Below the pieces are notes generated by a model that was given only the letters and a program-made list of their open reading frames with translations, ran no database searches and was not told the origin of the DNA. From Tenacibaculum sp. L6 (GTDB lineage Bacteria; Bacteroidota; Bacteroidia; Flavobacteriales; Flavobacteriaceae): 64,000 bases of DNA. Of this stretch, positions 26,482 through 35,501 are shown one piece after another. Every line of letters begins with the position of its first letter. The stretch's first letter is position 1. The DNA is taken from the NCBI RefSeq assembly GCF_028823685.1, contig NZ_JAPEHZ010000005.1, positions 1 through 64,000 on the forward strand, given 5' to 3'. The translations under genes were made by a program, and so were the position numbers.

Positions 26482-29307
26482 CTATAATATACCTCTTCTA
26501 ACAAAGTTATAAATCTGATCAATATCAGTCGTGATGATAAACCTAATTTTTGAAGGATAAGCTTCTTTGGTAACTTCAAATCCTTCGTTTGTGTATATTG
26601 GAAGATAAAATTCAAAAATATCAGGAAGGAAGTTTAAACGAATACCATTTTCATAAAAAAACTTAGGAGCATCATTTTTGTTTTTCAACATGGCAACATC
26701 ATTGTAAATTTCGGCCCACTTCCAAACGCTTACGCTGGTGTTTACTGAGGTTATAAATTGATTGGCAAATGAGGGAGTGTTAAATTTCGATTTAAAACCT
26801 CCTTGACCAACTACAAACTGTTGGCTGAAAATTCCTTCGTTTTCAGAACGTCCAAATAAATTTTGTTCAAATAAATAATCGTTTCCGCGGTTTAATCCGA
26901 AGCTAAAATAATTTCCTTCTGTTTTATTGGACACAAAAAGTCCGCCAAAAAATCGAATTTCATAACTTTCATCTGCAGTAAAAAATTTTCTGTAACGAAG
27001 ATCTGTTGATATTTTACTAAAACTTGAATTTATTTCTGCATTGGCAGCAAAGCGGATTCTTTTTACAGCATCAAACTTATTGTTAATGTAACGTAAATTA
27101 AAAATATTGTATTTGTCTTTATCACTTTTAATTTCACCTGACGGAATTTCTTTATTAACACTTACAAGTCGAACAGTAAAAGATTTTGCCCCAATATCAC
27201 GAAGGGTGTTTCGCCTAAACTGAAAACTAACAAAGGGAGTTAGAGTGTTGTAACCAAGCTCTGGGGCGTAATGAAAATTACTACCACCAATTCCGTAGCG
27301 TATTTTATATAAGTCAGGGCTTTTAAGAAAATGATTGTAGGCAACAACGAATGAACCTGTTAAATTTTGACTCTTAGTACTGTAGTTTGGAGTGATGCTG
27401 AATTCAAAGTTTCGATTGACGATTGATCTGTTATTAATATTAACCCCAAGTATTAATCCGTCATATAAATTGTATTTAAAATCGGGATAATAAAATAGCT
27501 GATTATAATAAGGGTTTTCAAAATCTTTGAAAAAACGAAATTGAAGCGGTTTGTTGATAAGATTGTTATTTACATTTCTAAAATTATCTAATGAATTAAA
27601 TTCAGGGTAGCTATTTTCATAGTTTAATGCAAGCTTTTTAAAATCACCTCTTTTAATTTTTACGGTTTTGGTTGAATCAACATCGGTTACCCAAGTTTTA
27701 AATTCAATGTCTTTTTTTTGAATTCCATACAAAGCCACAGGAGCGCTGAAATCACTTTTGTTTTTAATAGTAACGTATAAAGAATCTTTGTTTTCAGAAA
27801 AAGTAACCTTATTTATTTTATAATCTATTTTTTTGTCAGTGGTAATATAATCTCCAAAGAACCACTGTAAATCTTTAGAGGTGTTTTTTTGAAGTATATT
27901 AGCGAAATCACTACTGTTTGAAGGTTTAAGTTGATGTTTTATGTAGAACTCTTTTACAGATTTTTTTAAAATACTGTCTCCAACAAAGTTTTGAAGATAT
28001 TTAAAACCAAGACCAGCTTTATACTTGCTAACTACCTTTCTATTGAAGTTAGAAAGCGAGTCGCTAGCTGTAGTTAAAGGTTGATCGTAAAATTTACGAG
28101 AGCTAAATTGATAAACAAGCGCATATTTATCATTTTGCTTTAATTGAGAAATATTATACGATTTAATAGGCCAGTAGTTAGAATATTTACCTAAAATAGT
28201 GATGTCGGGATAATATTTTTTAACGTACTCCATCATCAAAAAGGTTTGTAAGCCATCAGTTAACCAATAATCTTTTCGGGTATTTTGAATAATAACATCG
28301 TCAAAATATTTTTGAACAAGTGCTTTAAAAAATCCGGTTTCCCATCTAAAGTTGTTAGGAAATGGTTTTAACCACTTTGGAAGACCGTAAATTTCATGCA
28401 ATGAGTTTTTGCTTACTGTACGAGCATCAACAAGAATTTCGGGGTGCGGATGTTTCCCTATAAAATTTTCAATAAATTGTATTTGTCTGTCTATAATCTT
28501 AGTTGTTTCCTTGTTAGGAATACTCTTTAAATAAGCATCTGTTTTTATTTCTTTATCTTTTATTTTGAAAGATTTGAATGTTTTAAGAGAGTCTATGTGT
28601 AATATAATATCTTTCTTTTTTCCGCCAACTAAATAGTAATTGGTAACATCTTTTTGTTCGGTTTTATATTGATACAAGTTGCTCTCAACAAAGTAATTTT
28701 TAGGAACTTCAATAGAAATGTTATAGCTAGAAAGGTTTTCGTATAAATCATCTAAATTTATGTTGCTCATGAGGTGCCATTCTCCATCAAAAATAGCAGG
28801 AGTTACATACCAAAAACGTAAATGATAGCCTGTTTTTGTTTTTCCGTATCCTGTGTATTTAGCATTCGGAATTTTTACAAAATAGGAAGTGTTTATAATT
28901 AAACTATCGTTCGGTTTTAGTTCTTCGTCAAGGTTTATTTTAACAATATCAGGATGCTTTTTTTTCTCTTTAAAAACAACTCGTTTATTGTTAACGGCTA
29001 CGTTTTTTATGTAGCTAAACCCTTTGTCTTGATCTTTAGAAAAGTAAAAGTCATTTTTATAATCTTCAATAAAACGCTTTGCTAAAGGAGTGTTGTTGTC
29101 AGTAAAACTATTTCCCCAATTGTGTAGATATAATTCAGATATACTTGAGGTAGAAGTGTTGAAATAAATTATTTTTTGATCAATATGAATAAGATCGTCA
29201 TCTACATCTAGTCTTGCTTTTATTTCAATACTGTTTTCTTGCGCTAGTAGATGAACACAGCACAAAGAGACAAAAGTTATAAAAAGGGATATTTTTTTTT
29301 TCAGCAT
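26482..29307 (-). CDS. outer-membrane protein with inactive M1 peptidase-like domain and beta-barrel
   Basis: A 941-residue secreted protein (signal peptide MLKKKISLFITFVSLCCVHL, cleaved near AQEN). Residues 25-500 follow the M1 aminopeptidase plan: an N-terminal beta domain, then a gluzincin-like domain. The place of the HExxH-x18-E motif is occupied by FFKALVQKYF ... YWLTDGLQTFLM, in which Lys, Ala and Gln replace the two His and the first Glu, and Asp replaces the second Glu. So zinc binding is unlikely. The rest (about 570-941) is rich in alternating aromatic strands and ends in a hydrophobic residue (VRRGIL), as an outer-membrane beta-barrel. It is probably a surface or transport protein derived from a peptidase. 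It stands alone. Confidence 0.75.
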   Translation of the reverse strand: MLKKKISLFITFVSLCCVHLLAQENSIEIKARLDVDDDLIHIDQKIIYFNTSTSSISELYLHNWGNSFTDNNTPLAKRFIEDYKNDFYFSKDQDKGFSYIKNVAVNNKRVVFKEKKKHPDIVKINLDEELKPNDSLIINTSYFVKIPNAKYTGYGKTKTGYHLRFWYVTPAIFDGEWHLMSNINLDDLYENLSSYNISIEVPKNYFVESNLYQYKTEQKDVTNYYLVGGKKKDIILHIDSLKTFKSFKIKDKEIKTDAYLKSIPNKETTKIIDRQIQFIENFIGKHPHPEILVDARTVSKNSLHEIYGLPKWLKPFPNNFRWETGFFKALVQKYFDDVIIQNTRKDYWLTDGLQTFLMMEYVKKYYPDITILGKYSNYWPIKSYNISQLKQNDKYALVYQFSSRKFYDQPLTTASDSLSNFNRKVVSKYKAGLGFKYLQNFVGDSILKKSVKEFYIKHQLKPSNSSDFANILQKNTSKDLQWFFGDYITTDKKIDYKINKVTFSENKDSLYVTIKNKSDFSAPVALYGIQKKDIEFKTWVTDVDSTKTVKIKRGDFKKLALNYENSYPEFNSLDNFRNVNNNLINKPLQFRFFKDFENPYYNQLFYYPDFKYNLYDGLILGVNINNRSIVNRNFEFSITPNYSTKSQNLTGSFVVAYNHFLKSPDLYKIRYGIGGSNFHYAPELGYNTLTPFVSFQFRRNTLRDIGAKSFTVRLVSVNKEIPSGEIKSDKDKYNIFNLRYINNKFDAVKRIRFAANAEINSSFSKISTDLRYRKFFTADESYEIRFFGGLFVSNKTEGNYFSFGLNRGNDYLFEQNLFGRSENEGIFSQQFVVGQGGFKSKFNTPSFANQFITSVNTSVSVWKWAEIYNDVAMLKNKNDAPKFFYENGIRLNFLPDIFEFYLPIYTNEGFEVTKEAYPSKIRFIITTDIDQIYNFVRRGIL

Positions 29308-29315
29308 TAAATAAA

Positions 29316-29343
29316 AAAGCTCGATGTGAATTCAACGAGCTTT
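29316..29343 (-). terminator. terminator after the LOG family gene
   Basis: AAAGCTCG (29316-29323) pairs with CGAGCTTT (29336-29343), followed on the minus strand by a T-run. It lies 15 bases after the stop of the LOG gene. Confidence 0.85.
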
Positions 29344-29357
29344 AAAGATAATTATTT

Positions 29358-30068
29358 TTAGAAATTAGGTTTCAACTGATATTTAGCATAGAATTTATTG
29401 AAGTGTTCTACGGCTTCATCAGCGGTATCAACGACTCTAAACAGGTTCAGGTCTTTTTCGCTAATGTTTCCTTCTTCTATTAAGGTGTTTTTAATCCAGT
29501 CTAATAAACCACCCCAGAATTTTTTACCTACTAAAACAATTGGGAAACGACCAATTTTGTTGGTTTGAATAAGAGTGATTGCTTCAAAAAGTTCATCCAT
29601 CGTACCAAAACCACCAGGCATCACTACAAAACCTTGTGAATATTTTACAAACATTACTTTACGAACAAAAAAGTAATCGAATTCTAAGTTTTTATCGCTA
29701 TCAATCCAAGGGTTGTCATGTTGTTCAAAAGGTAATTCGATATTTAAACCTACCGAAGTTCCTTTACCGCGATGAGCTCCTTTGTTACCAGCTTCCATAA
29801 TACCTGGTCCACCACCGGTAATAACTCCAAATCCACTTTGTGTTAGTTTAAAAGCTACTTCTTCGGCTAGTTTATAATATGGGTCGTCTGTTTTTGTACG
29901 GGCAGAACCAAAAATAGATACACAAGGTCCTATTTTACTAAGTTTTTCATAGCCATCAACAAACTCAGACATAATTTTAAAAATTGCCCAAGAATCGTTT
30001 GTTTTTATTTCGTTCCAAGTTTTTTGTTGTAGTTTTTCTCTAATTTTTCTGTCATCATTCGGAGTCAT
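29358..30068 (-). CDS. LOG family protein (TIGR00730, Rossmann fold nucleotide hydrolase)
   Basis: A 236-residue protein of the LOG/lysine-decarboxylase-like family. The signature PGGFGTMDELFE (about residue 145) and the GPCVSIFGSARTKTDDPYY start of the fold are clear, as is GFGVITGGGPGIMEAGNKGA. Family enzymes hydrolyse nucleoside 5'-monophosphates to the base and ribose 5-phosphate (cytokinin activation in plants, purine turnover in bacteria). I start at ATG 30068 (MTPNDDRKIREKL); starting at 30155 would add 29 residues rich in Leu, Phe and Lys that are not usual for the family. It is cytoplasmic, stands as a single gene, and its true substrate is not known. Confidence 0.9.
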   Translation of the reverse strand: MTPNDDRKIREKLQQKTWNEIKTNDSWAIFKIMSEFVDGYEKLSKIGPCVSIFGSARTKTDDPYYKLAEEVAFKLTQSGFGVITGGGPGIMEAGNKGAHRGKGTSVGLNIELPFEQHDNPWIDSDKNLEFDYFFVRKVMFVKYSQGFVVMPGGFGTMDELFEAITLIQTNKIGRFPIVLVGKKFWGGLLDWIKNTLIEEGNISEKDLNLFRVVDTADEAVEHFNKFYAKYQLKPNF

Positions 30069-30170
30069 AATTCTTCTACTTTTTATATTAAATAACAAAT
30101 TATTTGCTAAAAATTTAAATTTTAGCAAGCCTGCTAATTTAGCGGTTTTTAACAATAGAAAAAAGGTAAA

Positions 30171-30196
30171 AGAAAAAAACTACCTAAAAGGTAGTT
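30171..30196 (-). terminator. terminator after the uvrA-esterase unit
   Basis: AACTACCT (30178-30185) and AGGTAGTT (30189-30196) form an 8-bp stem with loop AAA. On the minus strand it is followed by a T7 run (complement of A7 at 30173-30179) and lies 26 bases after the esterase stop. Confidence 0.85.
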
Positions 30197-30221
30197 GTAG
30201 TGTGGTGCTTGAAAAATATAT

Positions 30222-31055
30222 TTATTGTTCTTTTTTATAAAGTGTTTTAAATGCTTCGTGTACTGCAGGATGCAATATGGTAGCATGATCTTCATCATAA
30301 TCTGGTTTGTAAATACAGTTGATGTCACTCTTACTAGTTAACTTTTCAGCTAAATCATCGGCAATTTCATTCATAGCAGGATGCTCTTTTCCAACAGATA
30401 AAAACACGTTTGGATTAGAAAACTGCTGATTGTTTAACAAACTATCAATGTTTTTTAGCATTCGGTATTCGTTCCACCATAACGACGGACTAACAATGAT
30501 ATAATCGTTAAACATACTTGGGTTTTTTAGTAAAATTTCTGTAGCTAATAAACCTCCTAACGATTGACCGATTAATGTTGTATGATTACTGGTTTTATAG
30601 TTTTTATTGATGTATGGTTGTGCTTCTTCCTTTAAAAAACGAATGAATTTCTCTGAGCCTCCATGGGTAGGAAAATCTTTAGTATCTAAACTATCTTTAC
30701 TAGGGTGTGTAAAATCTCTATTTCTATCAATATTTCCAACACCTACAACAATGGTGGGTTGCATTTGAGTTGATAATTGCATAAACTGAACCAGTCCAGC
30801 AATGTGTTTAAAATCCTCTTCTTTAGAGCCGTCTAACAAATAAATAGTATTATAGGTTCTAGTTGAATCAGGATGATAACCAAGAGGTAAATAAATGTTT
30901 AAATTTCTGTCTTCATTTAAAATATAAGAATGCAAGGTAGCTACTTCACCGATAGAAATTTGCTCTTTTTTATTTTCTATTTTAACCTCTTGTCTTTTGG
31001 TATTACATGCAATTGAGGTAAAAAGTATTAGAATGTAAAAATAATTCTTCATCAT
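30222..31055 (-). CDS. alpha/beta hydrolase lipoprotein, esterase family (Fes/BesA-like)
   Basis: A 277-residue lipoprotein (MMKNYFYILILFTSIAC, lipobox SIAC). The mature part is a putative esterase of the esterase D/enterochelin esterase type: LNIYLPLGYHPDS start, NTIYLLDGSKEEDF, catalytic Ser in TTLIGQSLGGLLATEI (about residue 165), and a final region with DYDEDHATILHPAVHEAF giving the catalytic His. Relatives hydrolyse siderophore lactones or simple acyl esters in the periplasm. No iron-uptake genes are nearby, so the substrate is open. It lies 11 bases downstream of uvrA and is probably on the same transcript, an unusual pairing. Confidence 0.85.
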   Translation of the reverse strand: MMKNYFYILILFTSIACNTKRQEVKIENKKEQISIGEVATLHSYILNEDRNLNIYLPLGYHPDSTRTYNTIYLLDGSKEEDFKHIAGLVQFMQLSTQMQPTIVVGVGNIDRNRDFTHPSKDSLDTKDFPTHGGSEKFIRFLKEEAQPYINKNYKTSNHTTLIGQSLGGLLATEILLKNPSMFNDYIIVSPSLWWNEYRMLKNIDSLLNNQQFSNPNVFLSVGKEHPAMNEIADDLAEKLTSKSDINCIYKPDYDEDHATILHPAVHEAFKTLYKKEQ

Positions 31056-31066
31056 ACCTTGGGTTT

Positions 31067-33889
31067 TTAGTTTAGTTCTTTCTTTAAGAATTTGGCAGTA
31101 TAACTTGTTTTGTGTTTAGCAACTTCTTCTGGAGTTCCCGAAGTCAGTACTTTTCCACCTTTTTTCCCACCTTCCATACCGATGTCAATAATATAATCGG
31201 CAAGTTTTATGACATCTAAATTATGCTCAATAATTAATACGGTATTTCCTTTGTTGGCTAATTTGTTTAGTACTTCCATTAAAACGCGGATATCTTCAAA
31301 GTGTAATCCAGTAGTTGGTTCATCTAAAATATAAAAGGTGTTTCCGGTATCTCTTTTTGATAATTCTGAAGCTAATTTAATACGTTGCGCTTCTCCACCA
31401 GAAAGTGTGGTAGATTGTTGTCCTAGTGTGATATATCCTAAACCAACATCTTTAATTGTTTTTAACTTACGGTGTATTTTAGGAATGTGTTCAAAAAATT
31501 CGGTAGCTTCGTTAATAGTCATATCTAATACATCAGAAATTGACTTTCCTTTGTAGCGAATTTCTAAGGTTTCTCTATTAAAACGTTTCCCTTGACAGGT
31601 TTCACATTCTACATGAACATCGGGTAAGAAATTCATTTCTATAACTCGAACACCTCCTCCTTGACAAGTTTCACAACGCCCACCTTTTACATTGAAGCTA
31701 AATCTTCCAGGTTTGTAACCACGAATAGATGCTTCAGGAGTTTTAGCAAATAAGCTTCTAATTTCGCTAAACACACCTGTATAAGTAGCAGGATTAGATC
31801 GAGGTGTTCTTCCAATAGGAGATTGGTCGATATCAATTACTTTATCAATATGTTCTAGCCCTTCAATTTTCTTGTAAGGCATTGGCTTTTTTACCGCTCG
31901 ATAAATATGAGAATTTAAAATAGGGTAGAGGGTTTCGTTAATTAAAGTAGATTTTCCACTACCAGAAACACCTGTTACACAAATCATTTTTCCTAAAGGG
32001 AATTCAACAGAAACATTTTTTAAGTTGTTTCCAGAAGCTCCTGATAGTTTAATACTATTTCCGTTTCCTTCACGACGTTTTTTAGGAACCTTTATTTCTT
32101 TTCTTTTAGATAGGTAATCTGCTGTAAGTGTATCGTGACTTTTTAAATCTTCAAAAGTACCTTCACTTACAATTTCACCACCATGTCGTCCTGCACCTGG
32201 ACCGATATCTAAGACAAAATCAGCATTTTTAATCATGTCTTCATCGTGTTCGACTACTAAAACAGAGTTTCCAACATCACGAAGTTTAATTAAAGAATCG
32301 ATTAATTTCTGATTGTCACGTTGATGTAAACCAATACTTGGTTCATCTAAAATATAAAGTACCCCGACTAATTGAGAACCAATTTGTGTTGCTAATCGAA
32401 TACGTTGTGCTTCACCACCTGAAAGTGACTTTGATGTTCTGTCCAAAGTCAAATAATCCAAACCAACATCTAATAAAAATTGAATTCGTGTACGGATTTC
32501 TTTTAAAATTTCAGCGGCAATTGTTAGTTGTTTTTCCGAAAGTTCTTTATCAACTTTTTGAAACCAGCTAGCTAATTCCAGTACATCCATATGAGCTAAA
32601 TCGCTGATGTTTTTATCAGTGATTTTAAAATGAAGGGCTTCTTTCTTCAAACGTTTTCCTTCACATACAGAACAAGTAACTTCATCCATAAAATCTTTAG
32701 CCCAACGTTTGATAGAAGTACTTTCAGAATTGTTATATTGATTTTCAATAAAAGCGATGATGCCTTCAAAGTCGATCTCGTAGTTTCTAGTAACTCCTGC
32801 GGCTTTTGACTGAATTTCAAATTTTTCCTTTCCACCATGTAAAATAACTTCCATAGCTTCTTTTGGAATGCTTTTTATAGGATCGGTTAATTTGAAATTA
32901 TAACGTTCAGCGATAGTTTGAAGCTGTTTAAAAATCCAGCTATTTTTTTGTTCTCCTAACGGAACAATTCCTCCGTTTTTAATAGAAATGTTATCATCGG
33001 GAATTACTTTTTGGTTGTTTATTTCGTTGGTAATACCCAATCCATTACAATGTGTACAAGCTCCTTTAGGAGAGTTGAAAGAAAAAGTATTAGGTTCAGG
33101 GTTTGGATAAGCAATTCCTGTAGTAGGACACATTAATTCTCGACTGAAATAACGCGGTTTTTCATCATCAACATCAATTACCATTAAGATGTTATCACCT
33201 GTATATAAAGCTGTTTTAATAGTTTCTTCTAGGCGTTTTTCAGCAGTGTCATTTACAACCAAACGATCAATAACCACTTCAATATCGTGGGTTTTGTAAC
33301 GATCGAGTTTCATGCCTTTTTCAATCTCTCTAATTTCTCCATCGACACGCACACGTACAAATCCTTGCTTAGAAATTTGCTCGAACAACTCACGATAATG
33401 CCCTTTTCTAGATTTGATTAAAGGAGCAAGAATTGCAATGCGTTTACCATCAAAATCTTTTAAAATCAATTCTTTGATCTGCTCGTCAGAATAACTTACC
33501 ATTTTCTCTCCTGTATTGTATGAGTAGGCATCTGCTGCACGAGAAAATAATAAACGCAGGAAATCGTAAATTTCGGTAATGGTACCTACAGTAGAACGTG
33601 GACTTTTATTAGTCGTCTTTTGTTCAATAGAAATTACGGGAGATAAACCATCTATTTTATCAACATCAGGACGCTCTAATCCCCCTAAAAACTGACGTGC
33701 ATAGGCGGAAAATGTTTCGATATATCGACGTTGTCCTTCAGCATAAATGGTGTCGAAAGCTAAAGAAGATTTCCCACTTCCGCTTAAACCAGTAATCACA
33801 ACTAGCTTTTCACGAGGAATTTTAACATCAATATTCTTTAAATTATGAGCTCGAGCTCCGTAAACTTCTATGTATTCTTGTTCTTTCAA
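31067..33889 (-). CDS. uvrA: excinuclease ABC subunit UvrA
   Basis: A 940-residue DNA damage recognition ATPase of nucleotide excision repair. Two ABC modules are seen: Walker [15 protein letters not shown] (about 33-46) and [15 protein letters not shown] (about 640), and signatures [14 protein letters not shown] (about 490) and [15 protein letters not shown] (about 830). Zinc-finger cysteines occur in [25 protein letters not shown] and CETCQGKRF. The length is normal for the family. A good promoter lies upstream (33928-33956). The gene is divergent from the PspC/K+ channel pair and is followed closely by the esterase gene. Confidence 0.97.
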   Translation of the reverse strand: MKEQEYIEVYGARAHNLKNIDVKIPREKLVVITGLSGSGKSSLAFDTIYAEGQRRYIETFSAYARQFLGGLERPDVDKIDGLSPVISIEQKTTNKSPRSTVGTITEIYDFLRLLFSRAADAYSYNTGEKMVSYSDEQIKELILKDFDGKRIAILAPLIKSRKGHYRELFEQISKQGFVRVRVDGEIREIEKGMKLDRYKTHDIEVVIDRLVVNDTAEKRLEETIKTALYTGDNILMVIDVDDEKPRYFSRELMCPTTGIAYPNPEPNTFSFNSPKGACTHCNGLGITNEINNQKVIPDDNISIKNGGIVPLGEQKNSWIFKQLQTIAERYNFKLTDPIKSIPKEAMEVILHGGKEKFEIQSKAAGVTRNYEIDFEGIIAFIENQYNNSESTSIKRWAKDFMDEVTCSVCEGKRLKKEALHFKITDKNISDLAHMDVLELASWFQKVDKELSEKQLTIAAEILKEIRTRIQFLLDVGLDYLTLDRTSKSLSGGEAQRIRLATQIGSQLVGVLYILDEPSIGLHQRDNQKLIDSLIKLRDVGNSVLVVEHDEDMIKNADFVLDIGPGAGRHGGEIVSEGTFEDLKSHDTLTADYLSKRKEIKVPKKRREGNGNSIKLSGASGNNLKNVSVEFPLGKMICVTGVSGSGKSTLINETLYPILNSHIYRAVKKPMPYKKIEGLEHIDKVIDIDQSPIGRTPRSNPATYTGVFSEIRSLFAKTPEASIRGYKPGRFSFNVKGGRCETCQGGGVRVIEMNFLPDVHVECETCQGKRFNRETLEIRYKGKSISDVLDMTINEATEFFEHIPKIHRKLKTIKDVGLGYITLGQQSTTLSGGEAQRIKLASELSKRDTGNTFYILDEPTTGLHFEDIRVLMEVLNKLANKGNTVLIIEHNLDVIKLADYIIDIGMEGGKKGGKVLTSGTPEEVAKHKTSYTAKFLKKELN

Positions 33890-33927
33890 AGTGAGGATTT
33901 TACCAAAAACAGCAAAGTTACCAAAAC

Positions 33928-33956
33928 CAAATTTATTTTGAAGCAGCGATTATCAA
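33928..33956 (-). promoter_or_regulatory. uvrA promoter
   Basis: On the minus strand TTG (33956-33954), 18 bases, then TAAATTTG (33935-33928), matching the Bacteroidetes TTG-N17-21-TANNTTTG pattern. It would start transcription about 30 bases before the ATG at 33889. I see no LexA-like site. Confidence 0.6.
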
Positions 33957-34002
33957 CAAATAAACTGAAAATAGTATATTGCGAATAAAACTTAATTAAT
34001 AA

Positions 34003-34185
34003 ATGAAATTTATCCATTCTGTACGACATTTTTTTGAACGACACGGATTTAATGTGTCTTCACGATTTGCAGATCGTTTAGGTATGCGAGCTACTAATGT
34101 TCGTTTATTTTTTATTTATATATCATTTGTTACTGTAGGTTTGTCATTTGGGTTGTACTTAACCATGGCGTGTTTTGATTTATGA
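34003..34185 (+). CDS. PspC domain small membrane protein
   Basis: A 60-residue protein resembling a PspC domain: a short amphipathic N-terminal part (FIHSVRHFFERHGFNVSSRFADRLGM) and one transmembrane helix (LFFIYISFVTVGLSFGLYL). The pattern RLGMRATNVRLFFIYISFVT corresponds to the PspC core. PspC proteins act in membrane-stress sensing and can bind other membrane proteins. Its stop codon overlaps the start codon of the potassium-channel gene (ATGA at 34182-34185), so the two proteins are made together and may interact. A channel accessory role is an inference. Confidence 0.75.
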   Translation: MKFIHSVRHFFERHGFNVSSRFADRLGMRATNVRLFFIYISFVTVGLSFGLYLTMACFDL

Positions 34186-35186
34186 CAAACACCGTATTTC
34201 AATCAAGGTTATATAGAGCAATTATTCTTTCCTCGTCAATAGTGGCGCTTGGTGTGTTGGGGTATATCCTGCTTTTTGGATATTCGTTTGTCGATGCACT
34301 TTACATGACTACTATTACAATAAGTACCATCGGATTCGGAGAAGTGCATCCGTTCGGAGTAGGAGAAAAACTCTTTACCATAGGTTTAATAATATCGAGT
34401 TTATTTGTTATTGGTTATGCAGTTTCATCGTTTTCAGAATATTTAATCAGTGGGCAATTTTTTCATCAAATAAAAGTAAAAAAAGTGCAAAAAAAAATAG
34501 AAGAATTACAAGGACACACTATTGTTTGTGGTTATGGGAGAAATGGAAGACAAGCTATTTCGAAATTAAAAAGTTATAAAAAACAAATAGTTGTGGTTGA
34601 AAAGTATGAAGGAATCGTTAAACAGTTAGATGAAAAAGGGGTGTTAACAATTGAAGGAGATGCTACGCTTGACGAAACTTTATTGAGAGCGGGTATAATG
34701 AATGCCGATAATTTAATTACAGCATTACCTTCAGACGCCGATAATTTATTTGTAGTATTAACAGCAAAACAGTTAAATAAAGATTGTAAAATTATAAGTA
34801 GAGCCTCGAAAGAAACGTCTTACAATAAGTTAAAAATTGCAGGGGCTGATAATGTGATTATGCCCGATAAGTTGGGAGGCTCGCATATGGCATCTTTAGT
34901 AGTAACTCCAGATGTAATTGAGTTTGTAGATAGATTAACTATTGAAGGAGAAACTACAGCAAACTTAGAAGAAGTAGCCATTAATGATTTGCCAGAAAAA
35001 TACTTAGATAAAACAATTTTAGATTTAGATCTTCGTAAAAAGACCGGATGTACCGTTATCGGTTACCGTACACCAAGTAAGGAGTATATTATAAATCCTG
35101 AAGCAGAAGTAAAGCTAGAAGCAGGAGGAAATCTTATTGTTTTAGGTCGACCAGAACAAATAAATACTTTAAGAAAGCTATTTTAA
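34182..35186 (+). CDS. potassium channel with RCK (TrkA-N) domain
   Basis: A 334-residue two-helix K+ channel. TM1 is at about 13-30, the pore with selectivity filter TTITISTIGFGEV at about 40-52 (GFG in place of the common GYG, as in several prokaryotic channels), and TM2 at about 62-85. The RCK N domain begins with HTIVCGYGRNGRQAISKL (about 112) and an RCK C domain follows at about 245-334. RCK domains gate by calcium or nucleotide binding. The open frame overlaps the PspC gene by 4 bases. It should sit in the inner membrane as a tetramer and help set potential or K+ balance. Confidence 0.92.
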   Translation: MTNTVFQSRLYRAIILSSSIVALGVLGYILLFGYSFVDALYMTTITISTIGFGEVHPFGVGEKLFTIGLIISSLFVIGYAVSSFSEYLISGQFFHQIKVKKVQKKIEELQGHTIVCGYGRNGRQAISKLKSYKKQIVVVEKYEGIVKQLDEKGVLTIEGDATLDETLLRAGIMNADNLITALPSDADNLFVVLTAKQLNKDCKIISRASKETSYNKLKIAGADNVIMPDKLGGSHMASLVVTPDVIEFVDRLTIEGETTANLEEVAINDLPEKYLDKTILDLDLRKKTGCTVIGYRTPSKEYIINPEAEVKLEAGGNLIVLGRPEQINTLRKLF

Positions 35187-35501
35187 AAAGAGGTGAATGG
35201 TTTTTTCTAATTTTCTGTCAAAATAGTTGCGAAAAACTAAATAAAAGTACATTCTTTTTTGTTTTATAAAAATCTTAAAGTTTGTAGGGGTTTTGGTGCT
35301 TTTATTTAAGGGTTTTAAAACCAGTAAAGCTGAGGATATCTTCAAAATAAAGCCAATACACGATTAGTGGTTTAAGTAGGGTTTTACAAAAATTTAAAGA
35401 AAAACTAATCTTATCTTCATATTTAACGATTAAAACTTGTCGTAAGTTCATTTTTTTATGATATTGCGGGCTACTAAATCAAAAAATCTAATACTTACAT
35501 T
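35187..35501. other. intergenic region before the alanine:cation symporter gene
   Basis: About 315 A/T-rich bases with no open frame of note, no tRNA and no convincing hairpin. It should hold the promoter of the symporter gene, but I see no clean TTG-N19-TANNTTTG pair. Confidence 0.5.
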
